From: Bog-756 sp963845485
GTDB taxonomy: Bacteria > Actinomycetota > Acidimicrobiia > Acidimicrobiales > RAAP-2
Assembly (NCBI GenBank): GCA_963845485.1
Contig: CAWJSI010000014.1
Coordinates: 1-64,000 of the forward strand
Reading direction: 5' to 3'
DNA: 64,000 bases
Position numbers and translations under genes: made by a program. Below the pieces are notes generated by a model. It saw only the letters and a list, made by a program, of their open reading frames with translations, had not been told where the DNA came from and did not search any database. This document shows, in pieces, positions 28,318 through 36,426 of this stretch (positions are counted from its first letter, which is position 1; every line of letters starts with the position of its first letter).

Positions 28318-29435
28318 CGCCGTCCCGCCTTCTCGACGGCGAGGACCGACGTCGACACCACCGGTGGGTCGGGATGGCCGAGCCAGCGCAGGGTGAGGAA
28401 GCCCCGGTGCCGTCCCCCGGTGTCGAGCCAGGTGTAGGGCTGACCGTCGGTGGCGCCCGGGTCGCGGGCCCCGACGAGGAGCCGGACCGTCCCGTCGTCC
28501 CGCACCACCGCGGCGGCGTTGGTGACCGAGCTGGCCCGGCGCCGGGGATCGATGCACTCGTGCCAGATGTTCTCGACGGTGACGCTCCAGTAGCGGTTGC
28601 CCGGCGGGGTGAACTCGAGCGCCAATACCTCGTCCTCGTCCAGCCGGAAGGTCCCGAGCATGTAGAGGTTGTCCGGGGTGGTGTTCTCGCCCCCGAGGGC
28701 GGCCGCCTCGGCCGTGGACAGCCGGTTGGGCTGGTCCAACAGCTCGGGCATGACCGTGCGGTGCAGGGTCATCAGCTTGACGATGGTCCAGCCCATGGCC
28801 GAGAGCCCCTCGGCCACCATGGCGTCCGACGGCGTCCCGGGAGAAGCGATCGGGTCGAGGGCGGTGATGGTGAAGTCGGCCAGGCGCTCGGCCGGGCGGT
28901 CGGCCACGTACTGGCGCACGAGCACGGCCGAGGCGTCGTCGGGGATGGGCACCCAGGAGGCGCCGGCCAGCTCGTCGGTGGTGGGCTCCTCGGTGGACAG
29001 GACGAGGGCGAAGGCCCCCGAGCTGTCCAGCTCCAGCTGGGTGTCCGAGACATAGGCGGCCTGCCGGCGGGGCGTGAGCCCCCGACCGGCCAGGACCTGG
29101 AAGCCGAGGTAGGTGACCGTGCCCCGCCTACCGGTGATGCGGTAGCGGTGACGGCCGTCGATCATGGCCAGGTGGTACTCGCCGTCAGGATTGGGCCCGC
29201 CCACCAGCCGTGCCTCGGTGTTCATGGAGAAGAACCACGGGGCCTCGGGGTCGATGTCGAGCGAGAGCTCCGAGCACAGGGCGGTGACCCGGCCGAGGAC
29301 CCGCAGCCCCTCCACCAGCTCGAGCTCGGTCTCGGACTCGGCGCTGACCATGGCGGTCATGTCCTCCAGCATCTGGCGCACGAATGCCCACGCCTCGAAC
29401 GACTCCCTCCCCGCGCCGGCCACCACGTCGGTCAT
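28314..29435 (-). CDS. DUF1214-like protein
   Basis: Protein of 373 residues whose C-terminal half (NRYWSVTVENIWHECIDPRR, VTNAAAVVRDDGTVRLL, LDTGGRHRGFLTLRWLG) resembles DUF1214 beta-rich domains. The N-terminal third is mainly helical and acidic. There is no signal peptide. ATG 29435 is chosen over the GTG two codons upstream because AGGGGGA then has proper spacing. Its stop overlaps the sulfotransferase start. The family has no firmly known reaction. Its strict coupling with a sulfotransferase may hint at a shared substrate. Confidence 0.6.
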   Translation of the reverse strand: MTDVVAGAGRESFEAWAFVRQMLEDMTAMVSAESETELELVEGLRVLGRVTALCSELSLDIDPEAPWFFSMNTEARLVGGPNPDGEYHLAMIDGRHRYRITGRRGTVTYLGFQVLAGRGLTPRRQAAYVSDTQLELDSSGAFALVLSTEEPTTDELAGASWVPIPDDASAVLVRQYVADRPAERLADFTITALDPIASPGTPSDAMVAEGLSAMGWTIVKLMTLHRTVMPELLDQPNRLSTAEAAALGGENTTPDNLYMLGTFRLDEDEVLALEFTPPGNRYWSVTVENIWHECIDPRRRASSVTNAAAVVRDDGTVRLLVGARDPGATDGQPYTWLDTGGRHRGFLTLRWLGHPDPPVVSTSVLAVEKAGRR

Positions 29436-29505
29436 CTCCACTCCCCCTTCGGCCCCGGGGCCAGGTTAGACAGCGGCCCGGTCGGCCGTCGGTTGCCGTC
29501 CGCGG

Positions 29506-30213
29506 CTACCAGAGGGGCGACCAGGCGCTGGTCCGCAGGAGCTTCGACTCCCACTGGTCCCTGATCTCGAGCCCCTTGGCCATGTAGGTCCCCGGCCAGG
29601 TGGTGGGATCGTGCTCCTCGGCGGTGGTGAGGAGCCGGCCGAGGGTGTCGAAGTTCATGATCTTCTGCATGAGGATGGCCTCGGGCCGGAGTCCCGACCC
29701 GTGGGCCACCTGGAAGCAGGCCTGGATGTCCAGCAGCTTCTTCTCCGGTGGGGTCTGGCGCATGATCTGCCAGTAGTCGTGGTCCCAGAGCTCGATGTAG
29801 TCGTCCAGGGGAGCGTCGGGCCACCCGGTGTCCTGCATGTACACCGACAGCTCGTGGGTGCGCCCGTCGGTCGGCACCGTGGCCAGGTCCACCGCTTGGA
29901 GGGCCGACCAGTAGACGGGGGAGAGCAGCTTTCCCTCCACCTCGTGGCGGCAGCTGTGCAGTCGGGTGGTGAGGGTGGTGAGGTCGCCGTCCACCATTCT
30001 CCGCCCGAGCGCCTCCCACGCCGCACCGTCACGCACCGCCGTCACGGTTACCACCTCGTAGGCCGGGCCGCTGCCCATGGCGTGGTTGAGGTACCAGAGG
30101 AGCCGGGCGTCCGAGCCGTCGGCCAGGGCCGCCATCCACTCGTCGCGCATCAGGGCCTCGAACTCGGGGGCGTAGCGCCCGATCACCCGATGGGTCTCGT
30201 GCATGAACAGCAT
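29506..30213 (-). CDS. Unknown protein, paralogue of the upstream gene
   Basis: Protein of 235 residues that I cannot assign. It is clearly related to the next upstream gene along its whole length (MLF.HE.H.V.G, GSGPAYEVVTVTAVRDGAAW, and the terminal LLRTSAWSPLW). The repeated strand-helix layout and short conserved His residues look like a dimeric alpha/beta-barrel (NIPSNAP or EthD-like) protein, an impression not proven. The ATG 30213 overlaps the stop of a 9-codon ORF that itself overlaps the stop of the upstream paralogue. It belongs to the leftward operon that ends with the sulfotransferase. Confidence 0.65.
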   Translation of the reverse strand: MLFMHETHRVIGRYAPEFEALMRDEWMAALADGSDARLLWYLNHAMGSGPAYEVVTVTAVRDGAAWEALGRRMVDGDLTTLTTRLHSCRHEVEGKLLSPVYWSALQAVDLATVPTDGRTHELSVYMQDTGWPDAPLDDYIELWDHDYWQIMRQTPPEKKLLDIQACFQVAHGSGLRPEAILMQKIMNFDTLGRLLTTAEEHDPTTWPGTYMAKGLEIRDQWESKLLRTSAWSPLW

Positions 30214-30242
30214 CAGTTCGGCCTCATCCCTCGTTCGCTCAC
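30213..30242 (-). other. Micro-ORF bridging the two paralogues
   Basis: GTG 30242 overlaps the TGA of the upstream paralogue (GTGA). Nine codons (VSERGMRPN) follow, and the TGA at 30215-30213 overlaps the ATG of the downstream paralogue (TGATG). A ribosome could therefore pass from one gene to the next by re-initiation. Chance is possible for such a short ORF. Confidence 0.35.
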
Positions 30243-30940
30243 GGCAGCGGGGACCAGGGTGCGGTGCGCAACAGCCTCGACCGCCACCGGTCCCTCAGGT
30301 CGAGCGCCTCGTGCATCCACGACCCGGGACCGGTCACCTCGGGTGGGATGTCCTGGGTCAGCAGCGCGATGAGAGGCGGGAGACTGGACAGGCGCTGGAG
30401 CAGCGTCACCTCGGGACTGCGTCCGGCCCCGGGCAGGGTCTCGAGCCCAAGGGCCACCTGCATGTGCATCCGGGAGTCCTCGGCATGAAGCGAGGGTCGG
30501 TAGACCGCACCGGATGCCTCGACGTACTGGGCCAGCTTCCCGGGGAAGGGCCACATGGTGTCCTCCATGTACATGGTGGGCTCACGGTCGACCTCGCCGG
30601 TCGGGATCTCCTCGAGCCCGGGGAAGGCCGGTGACCACGGCAGGGGGACGAGAACCCGGCTGTAGGTCTCGTGGCGGAGGCCGTCGAGGTCGCGTGCCCA
30701 GGCCTGCAGGTCGCCGCGGGCCACCCGCTCGGCCAGCCGCTCGTAGGCCGCTCCGTCCCGCACGGCGGTGACCGTGACCACCCGGTAGGCCAGGCCGCTG
30801 CCGTGGGCCAGGTCGAAGTACCAGGCCAGGCGGGCTTCGGACCCTTCGGCCAGCAGGGGCATCCACTGGTGGCGGTAGGCCGCCTCGAACGCCGCCGCCC
30901 GCTTGCCCACCACCTGGTGGAACTCGTGGATGAAGAGCAC
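30239..30940 (-). CDS. Unknown protein, tandem paralogue
   Basis: Protein of 233 residues, head-to-tail paralogue of the gene at 29506. Shared blocks are LFIHEFHQVVGKRAAAFEAA, GSGLAYRVVTVTAVRDGAAY, a central LVPLPWSP / LLSPVYWS element, YMEDTMWPF / YMQDTGWPD, and the C-terminal LLRTAPWSPLP. The conserved His and Arg positions suggest both copies are functional, perhaps as a heterodimer. The GTG start at 30940 is preceded by AAGGGGGA, spaced about 3 bases. It appears to be the first gene of the four-gene unit ending at 27139. The function is unknown. Confidence 0.65.
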   Translation of the reverse strand: MLFIHEFHQVVGKRAAAFEAAYRHQWMPLLAEGSEARLAWYFDLAHGSGLAYRVVTVTAVRDGAAYERLAERVARGDLQAWARDLDGLRHETYSRVLVPLPWSPAFPGLEEIPTGEVDREPTMYMEDTMWPFPGKLAQYVEASGAVYRPSLHAEDSRMHMQVALGLETLPGAGRSPEVTLLQRLSSLPPLIALLTQDIPPEVTGPGSWMHEALDLRDRWRSRLLRTAPWSPLP

Positions 30941-31037
30941 GATCCCCCTTCTGGCACGACCGTCAGCCGACGCCGGTCGAGCCGGCACCGGTGTGCGCCT
31001 CGACGGGGCGGGATCGTATTGCCCGGGTGATCCCCGG

Positions 31038-31856
31038 TCAATCGCCTCCCGGGACGGGCAGCCCTCCCTCGCCGTCCTCGATGAACTCCACCAGGTCGGC
31101 CACCGAACCGACCACCCTCCCGGGGCGGTAGGGGAACCGTTCGATCTGCTCACGGCTGGTGACCCCCGAGAGGACGAGAATGGTCTGGAGGCCGGCTTCG
31201 ATGCCGGCCACGACGTCGGTGTCCATCCGGTCGCCGACCATCACGCTCGACTCCGAGTGGGCCCCGAGCGAGTTCATGGCCTCACGCATCATGAGGGGGT
31301 TGGGCTTGCCGATGAAGTACGGGGCGACGCCGGTCGCCCGCTCGATCAGTGCGGCCACCGACCCGGTCCCCGGGACGATTCCCTCGAGGGTCGGCCCGGT
31401 CGGGTCGGGGTTGGTGGCGATGAAGCGGGCGCCCCCCTCGACCAGTCGGATGGCCCGGGTGATCGACTCGAAGCTGTAGGTCCGGGTCTCCCCGAGCACC
31501 ACGTAGTCGGGACGCCGGTCGCTGAGCACATACCCCGCTTCGTGCAGGGCGGTGGTCAGGCCGGCCTCGCCGAGGACGAAGGCGGTGCCCCCGGGCCGTT
31601 GGGACCTGAGGAAGGCGGCCGTGGCCTCGGCCGAGGTCCACAGCGAGGTGGCCGGGACGTCGAGGCCCAGGTTGACCAGCCGCGCCGAGAGATCCCGTGC
31701 GCTGTAGATGGAGTTGTTGGTGAGGATGAGGAACGGGTGGCCCCGTTGCTGGAGGGCCCCGAGGAAGCGGTCGGCACCGGGGATCAACTGGCCCTCGTGG
31801 ACGAGGACCCCGTCCATGTCGCACATCCACGAGATCGGCACCGCCTCACGACTCAC
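31038..31856 (-). CDS. HAD-family phosphatase, NagD-like
   Basis: Haloacid-dehalogenase-type hydrolase of 272 residues. The nucleophile motif is CDMDGVLVHEG, motif II is FLILTNNS, motif III Lys is in IGKPNPLMM, and motif IV is MVGDRMDTDVVAG. The C2-type cap lies between motifs II and III, as in NagD and p-nitrophenyl phosphatases. The start GTG 31856 has GATGCT 6 bases upstream, a weak leaderless-type box. The gene lies 97 bp upstream of the first paralogue on the same strand. The natural substrate is unknown, likely a small phosphorylated metabolite. Confidence 0.88.
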   Translation of the reverse strand: MSREAVPISWMCDMDGVLVHEGQLIPGADRFLGALQQRGHPFLILTNNSIYSARDLSARLVNLGLDVPATSLWTSAEATAAFLRSQRPGGTAFVLGEAGLTTALHEAGYVLSDRRPDYVVLGETRTYSFESITRAIRLVEGGARFIATNPDPTGPTLEGIVPGTGSVAALIERATGVAPYFIGKPNPLMMREAMNSLGAHSESSVMVGDRMDTDVVAGIEAGLQTILVLSGVTSREQIERFPYRPGRVVGSVADLVEFIEDGEGGLPVPGGD

Positions 31857-31910
31857 GGTGCCAGCATCGCACGCCGGCCGGGACGCGCCGGACCCCGCGG
31901 GCCCACCTGC

Positions 31911-32531
31911 TCAGGGCGGGCCGGCATCGACGTGCTCCAGTCGCCGGGAGATGGGGTCGAGTGCGTAGTAGAGGGCCAGCACGGCCTGGAAGATCAGGCA
32001 CAGGTAGGCGTTGATGAAGGCCATCCCGACCGAGATCAGATAGAGGACGGCGCCCGCGTTGAACAGCAGGGTGGAGACGGTGCGCTGGGACTCGGGGAAC
32101 TCGTCGAGCAGGAGACGGCGGTGACGCGAGGCGTGCAGCCACAGGCCGGTCCACATGAGGGCGTTGACCGTCATGGTCAGGCTGTAGAGCACGGCGGCGG
32201 TCTGGGCCCCGTGACCTAGGCGCAGCGCCTCACCGAAGACCTCCGTCGGATAGGGGATGAACACGATGGTCATCAACAGGGCCAGGTTCCAGTAGAAGAG
32301 CCCTCGGTCGATGCGTTGGAGGTGGGAGAAGACCGTGTGGTGGTTCACCCACATGATGCCGATGACCACGAAGCTGACGGCGTAGGCGGCCAGGGAGGGC
32401 CAGCGGTCGAACAGGGCGTGACGGAGATCGGAGTAGTCGGCCCGGACCGGCTGGGCGATGGTCAGGACCAACAAGGTGATGGCGATGGCGAAGACGCCGT
32501 CGCTGAATGTCTCCACCCGGGACTTGTTCAT
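31911..32531 (-). CDS. TMEM175-like (DUF1211) membrane protein
   Basis: Membrane protein of 206 residues with six helices. It opens with RVETFSDGVFAIAITLLVL, the FSDGVFAIAxTLL signature of the prokaryotic TMEM175 potassium channel family. MWVNHHTVFSHLQRIDRG follows the second helix and is also typical of the family. One six-helix unit per chain is usual in bacteria, where four chains form the pore. The start ATG 32531 has no clear ribosome binding site. It is upstream of the HAD phosphatase with a 54 bp gap. Confidence 0.85.
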   Translation of the reverse strand: MNKSRVETFSDGVFAIAITLLVLTIAQPVRADYSDLRHALFDRWPSLAAYAVSFVVIGIMWVNHHTVFSHLQRIDRGLFYWNLALLMTIVFIPYPTEVFGEALRLGHGAQTAAVLYSLTMTVNALMWTGLWLHASRHRRLLLDEFPESQRTVSTLLFNAGAVLYLISVGMAFINAYLCLIFQAVLALYYALDPISRRLEHVDAGPP

Positions 32532-32686
32532 GGCCCAGCACCGGTGGTGGCGACCGACGACCGACGACCGTGCATGGCCCGTGTCTACCAGTTGGGCCAT
32601 CAGCCCCGGGCCCCACGGACGACGGCCGGCCGACGCCGACGGCCCGAGCGCCAGCGGGCGGGCGGGCCCACTGGCATACTCGGGCC

Positions 32687-32704
32687 GTGGGGACTCGGCC
32701 GTGA
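32687..32704 (+). other. Leader micro-ORF before amidohydrolase
   Basis: CATACT (32675-32680) lies 6 bases before GTG 32687, which opens a five-codon ORF. Its TGA at 32702-32704 overlaps the GTG start of the amidohydrolase at 32701 (GTGA). This fits a leaderless leader ORF passing ribosomes on by re-initiation. Confidence 0.3.
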
Positions 32705-33897
32705 CCATCGTGACCCGACGGGACACACTGCTGCCCGATCCTGTGCCCCGTGAGGTCCACTACACGGTGATCTCCGTCGACGACCACCTGGTCGAGCCCC
32801 CCGACATGTTCGAGGGTCGCCTTCCCGCCCGCTTCGCCGACTCTGCCCCGCGGATCGCAGAGAACGCCCGGGGCCATCAGCTGTGGGAGTTCGACGGAAA
32901 GTCGTACTCCCAGGTGGGCATGAACGCGGTGGCCGGCCGCCGGCCCGAATCGGTGACCCTCGAACCCACCCGCTTCGAGGACATGCGCCGGGGCTGTTGG
33001 GACATCGATGCCCGCATCACCGACATGGACATCAACGGCGTGTGGGCGTCGCTCAACTTCCCCTCCCAGATCACCGGGTTCTCCGGACGGGTGTTCTCGG
33101 AGTGCTCCGATCCCGAGCTGGGCCTGGCCGTCACCCGGGCATGGAACGACTGGCTCTACGAGGGGTGGTGGCAGCCCTATCCCGACCGGATCATCCCGTG
33201 CGGCATCACCTTCCTGGCCGACCCGGCGCTCGGAGCGGCCGAGATCGTGCGCAACGCCGAGCGCGGGTTCCGTTCGGTCACGCTCCCCGAACGCCCCCAC
33301 CGGATCGGCCTGCCCAGCCTGTTCTCGGGCTACTGGGACCCGATCATCGCCGCCTGCGAGGAGACCGACACCGTGGTCTCCCTCCATGTCGGGTCCTCAG
33401 GCATGCCCGACATGCCCGCCGACAGCCCGATGGTCGCCCTCGGGGCCACCCTCTTCGGGCAGATGTCGCTGTCGGCCTGTGCCGAGTGGGTCTGGTCCGG
33501 CCTGCCCGTGCGCTACCCGGGGATCAAGATCGCCATGAGCGAGGGCGGCATCGGGTGGGTGGCCATGCTGCTCGATCGTCTGGACAACATCGTCGACCGT
33601 TCGGGCTACGGCCGGAACTACGACCCTTCGGGACTGCACCCCGCCGAGGTACTGGCGAGGAACTTCTGGTTCTGCACGATCGACGACCCGTCCACCATCG
33701 ACACCCGCCACCGCATCGGGATCGACCACATCATGGTCGAGGTGGACTATCCCCACGGCGACTCCACGTGGCCCGACACCCAAGAGGTCATCCGACGTTG
33801 CTGGGGTCACCTGCCCGACGCGGATCTGCGCAAGCTGACCCACGAGAACGCGGCCCGGCTCTACCGCTGGCCCCTCCCCGACCACACCGTGCCGTGA
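32701..33897 (+). CDS. Amidohydrolase-2 family (PF04909) metal-dependent enzyme
   Basis: TIM-barrel enzyme of 398 residues, distant paralogue of the protein at 25241. The metal-site pieces are VISVDDHLVEPPDMF at the start, VVSLHVGSSGMPD, IAMSEGGIGWVAMLLDR and the terminal VEVDYPHGDSTWPDTQ. A segment CGITFLADPALGAAEIVRNA matches many aromatic-acid decarboxylase relatives. GTG 32701 is the start. Its stop overlaps the class II aldolase start as GTGA, so both are translated together. The pair could cleave a carboxylate or an aldol, but the pathway is unknown. It is divergent from the TMEM175-like gene. Confidence 0.83.
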   Translation: MTIVTRRDTLLPDPVPREVHYTVISVDDHLVEPPDMFEGRLPARFADSAPRIAENARGHQLWEFDGKSYSQVGMNAVAGRRPESVTLEPTRFEDMRRGCWDIDARITDMDINGVWASLNFPSQITGFSGRVFSECSDPELGLAVTRAWNDWLYEGWWQPYPDRIIPCGITFLADPALGAAEIVRNAERGFRSVTLPERPHRIGLPSLFSGYWDPIIAACEETDTVVSLHVGSSGMPDMPADSPMVALGATLFGQMSLSACAEWVWSGLPVRYPGIKIAMSEGGIGWVAMLLDRLDNIVDRSGYGRNYDPSGLHPAEVLARNFWFCTIDDPSTIDTRHRIGIDHIMVEVDYPHGDSTWPDTQEVIRRCWGHLPDADLRKLTHENAARLYRWPLPDHTVP

Positions 33898-34640
33898 CCG
33901 CGGGCGCCTTCGTCCCCACGGCCGACGCACTGCTCCCCGAGCTGTCGGTGCGGGAGCAGCTGGTGCTGTTGGCCCGGACCCTGTGGCGTGAGGGCTACGA
34001 CGACCACCTGGCCGGCCACATCACCTACCGCCAGGAGGACGGCACGCTGTTGTGCAATCCGTGGCTCCTCCTCTGGGAAGAGCTCCGGCCCGACGACCTG
34101 TTGGTCATCGATGGAGATGGCAACCGGCTGGAGGGCCACTGGCCGGTCCCCCTCGGCATCCCCATCCACCTCGAGCTCCACCGACAGCGACAGGACGTGG
34201 TGGTGGCCGTGCACAGCCATCCCCGCTACGGCACGGTCTGGGCCGACGCGGCCCGGATCCCGGGCTGTTACGACCAGAGCTCGGCTCTCGGTGGCGGTGA
34301 GCTCGTGGTGGTGGACGAGTACGACGGCCCGGTGGACTCCCGCCGGGCCGCGGCCAAGGCCGTGGCCTCGATGGGATCGGCCGACATGGCGCTCCTGGCC
34401 AATCACGGCGTCTTCGTGACCGCCGGGAGCATCCGGGCCGCCCATCAGCGGGCCGTGGCCCTCGAATACCGGAGCCGGCGGGCCTGGCAGGTGGAGGCGG
34501 TCGGCGGCGGTCGGGAGCTTCCCGATCCCGCCGCCAGCTTCTTCCGGGCATCGGACGGCGAGGGCTTCCTCGGGTTCTTCGAGGCCATGGCCCGCCGGGA
34601 GCTCCGGCTCGACCCCCACTGCCTCGAGCCCAGAGGCTGA
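33894..34640 (+). CDS. Class II aldolase/adducin family protein
   Basis: Protein of 248 residues with the zinc site of fuculose-phosphate aldolase relatives: AVHSHPRYGTV (two His) and LLANHGVFV (third His). GHITYRQEDGTLLCNPW is the usual N-terminal phosphate-loop equivalent, although it lacks the clear Ser-Gly-Asn pattern. The start GTG 33894 overlaps the amidohydrolase stop. Members cleave aldols, decarboxylate or epimerise; the substrate here is probably not a sugar phosphate, given the neighbours. Next on the same strand is the acetyltransferase, 36 bp away. Confidence 0.82.
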   Translation: MTAGAFVPTADALLPELSVREQLVLLARTLWREGYDDHLAGHITYRQEDGTLLCNPWLLLWEELRPDDLLVIDGDGNRLEGHWPVPLGIPIHLELHRQRQDVVVAVHSHPRYGTVWADAARIPGCYDQSSALGGGELVVVDEYDGPVDSRRAAAKAVASMGSADMALLANHGVFVTAGSIRAAHQRAVALEYRSRRAWQVEAVGGGRELPDPAASFFRASDGEGFLGFFEAMARRELRLDPHCLEPRG

Positions 34641-34664
34641 GCGGCCACCCGCCCGACCCGCTCC

Positions 34665-34670
34665 TACCAT
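34665..34670 (+). promoter_or_regulatory. Leaderless-type -10 box
   Basis: TACCAT lies 6 bases upstream of the ATG at 34677. A three-codon ORF (ATG 34669 to TGA 34680) also overlaps that start. Confidence 0.35.
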
Positions 34671-34676
34671 GGTCCC

Positions 34677-35201
34677 ATGACCACCCTGGAGGGAACGGGG
34701 CTCCGGCTCCGCCCCGCCACCCCCGGTGACGTCGACGCCCTGGTCCCCATCCGTAGTGCTCCGGCGGTCTACGCCCGCTGGCGAGGGGGAGACGACCTGC
34801 GGGCCGCCATCGAAGGGGATCTGGCTGAGCCGGGGGCGACCGCCTTTGTCATCGAGGCGGGGGGCCGGGTGGTCGGGTGGATCCAGTGGTCCGAGGAGGA
34901 AGAACCCGACTACCGCTACGCCGGGATCGACCTCTACGTCGACCCCGACGTCCACAACCGGGGCGTCGGTGCCGACGCCGTGCGCACCCTGGTGGCCCAT
35001 CTGATCAACGCCCACGGCCACCGTCGCTTCGAGATCGATCCGGCCGCCGACAACCAGGCGGCCATCCGCTGCTACACGAAGGTGGGCTTTCGTCCCGTCG
35101 GGATCAGGCGCTGTGCCGAGCGGAATAGCGACGGCACGTGGCACGACGTCCTCCTCATGGACCTGCTGGCCGACGACTTCCTGGCCGCCATCGGGCGCTG
35201 A
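34677..35201 (+). CDS. GNAT acetyltransferase, AAC(6')-like
   Basis: Acetyl-CoA-dependent N-acetyltransferase of 174 residues. The acetyl-CoA loop is in LYVDPDVHNRGVGADAVRTL, and EIDPAADNQAAIRCYTKVGF is the C-terminal segment. Both are close in pattern to the AAC(6')-I aminoglycoside acetyltransferases, where DPxxxNxxAIRCYxKxGF is conserved. That similarity does not prove resistance, since many environmental members act on unknown amines. A -10 box supports the start. It stands between catabolic genes without overlap. Confidence 0.85.
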   Translation: MTTLEGTGLRLRPATPGDVDALVPIRSAPAVYARWRGGDDLRAAIEGDLAEPGATAFVIEAGGRVVGWIQWSEEEEPDYRYAGIDLYVDPDVHNRGVGADAVRTLVAHLINAHGHRRFEIDPAADNQAAIRCYTKVGFRPVGIRRCAERNSDGTWHDVLLMDLLADDFLAAIGR

Positions 35202-35293
35202 CCACCGAGGCGGGATGGGCTGGCGTATGTGAGACTCCGAGCACCGGTGGGCGAGAACGACGCCCGTCGACGCGCAGGGACAGGGGGACGGCG

Positions 35294-36361
35294 ATGCGCG
35301 CAGCGGTGACCCGGGGTGGAGCGTTGGTGGTCGACTCGGTGCCCGAGCCTTCCCCGGGATCCGGCCATGTGCTGGTCCGATCCCTGGCTGCCGGAATCTG
35401 CGGCTCGGACCTCCACGCCCTGGCCGACTTCCCGAACTTCACCGAACTCATGACCCGGGTGGGCGCACCTGCCCCCGACCCCGAGGGGGACACGGTGTTC
35501 GGACACGAGTTCTGTGCCGAGGTGGTGGCCTACGGTCCTGACACCGCGGGCACCCTCCCGGTCGGCACGCGGGTCTGCTCGGTCCCGGTGCTGTTCGGAC
35601 CCGGCGGGGTCGAACAGATCGGCTACTCCTCGGTCTATCCCGGTGCACTGGCCGAGTACCTGGTGCTCCAAGAGGGGCTGGCCCTCCCGGTGCCCGACGC
35701 CGTCCCGACCGACCTGGCCGCCCTGACCGAGCCGCTCGCCGTCGGCGAGCACGCCGTCGGCCTGGCCCGTCTCCGACCCCACCAACCCTGCCTGGTCGTC
35801 GGGTGCGGACCGGTGGGCCTGGCCGTGATCGCCGCGCTGAAGGCCCGGGGTCACGGGCCGGTGCTGGCCGCCGACTTCTCCGGCGCCCGCCGGCGACTGG
35901 CCGAGCACTTCGGGGCCGACCAGGTCATCGACCCCGGGGTCGAGTCGCCCCACGACCGGTGGGGTGCGCTCGGCGTACCCACCACACTGCTCGAACGGGC
36001 CATGGCTTCCCTGTCCGGGGCCGAGGTGGCCGCACCGGTCATCTTCGAAGCGGTCGGGGTACCGGGCATGCTGCAGTCGCTCATCGCCGAGGCCCCGCCG
36101 GCCAGCCGGGTGGTGGTGGTCGGGGTGTGCATGCACGCCGACACCATCGAACCGTTCCTGGCCGTGACCAAAGAGATCGAGCTGGTGTTCTCGTTCGGCT
36201 ACTCCCCCGAGGAGTTCGCCGCCACCCTGGGGCGCCTGGCCGTCGGTGTCCCGGGGGCCGACCACCTGATCACCTCGTCGGTCGACCTCGACGGGGTCCC
36301 GGGCGCCTTCGATCTCCTCGGCTCCCCGGCCCGGGACGGCAAGATCGTGGTACACCCGTGA
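35294..36361 (+). CDS. Zinc-dependent medium-chain dehydrogenase, structural zinc missing
   Basis: NAD(P)-dependent alcohol dehydrogenase of 355 residues. Catalytic zinc ligands lie in GICGSDLHAL and FGHEFCAEVV, and the coenzyme motif is VVGCGPVGLAVIAALKARG. The four-Cys structural zinc lobe present in the paralogue at 45738 is replaced here by a segment without these Cys residues (VPVLFGPGGVEQIG). ATG 35294 has AGGGGGA upstream. The stop is a GTGA overlap with a 22-codon ORF leading to the luciferase-like gene. Its alcohol or aldehyde substrate is unknown. Confidence 0.87.
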   Translation: MRAAVTRGGALVVDSVPEPSPGSGHVLVRSLAAGICGSDLHALADFPNFTELMTRVGAPAPDPEGDTVFGHEFCAEVVAYGPDTAGTLPVGTRVCSVPVLFGPGGVEQIGYSSVYPGALAEYLVLQEGLALPVPDAVPTDLAALTEPLAVGEHAVGLARLRPHQPCLVVGCGPVGLAVIAALKARGHGPVLAADFSGARRRLAEHFGADQVIDPGVESPHDRWGALGVPTTLLERAMASLSGAEVAAPVIFEAVGVPGMLQSLIAEAPPASRVVVVGVCMHADTIEPFLAVTKEIELVFSFGYSPEEFAATLGRLAVGVPGADHLITSSVDLDGVPGAFDLLGSPARDGKIVVHP

Positions 36362-36426
36362 CCGCCATGGGGATCGCCCCCACGTATCCGACCCCGACCA
36401 CCAACCGAGACGAGCCACCGAGATGA
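36358..36426 (+). other. Micro-ORF bridging dehydrogenase and luciferase-like gene
   Basis: GTG 36358 overlaps the dehydrogenase TGA (GTGA), 22 codons follow, and TGA 36424-36426 overlaps the ATG 36423 of the luciferase-like gene (ATGA). The product would be Pro/Thr-rich. It resembles the bridge at 30213-30242. It may serve only to pass ribosomes along. Confidence 0.4.
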
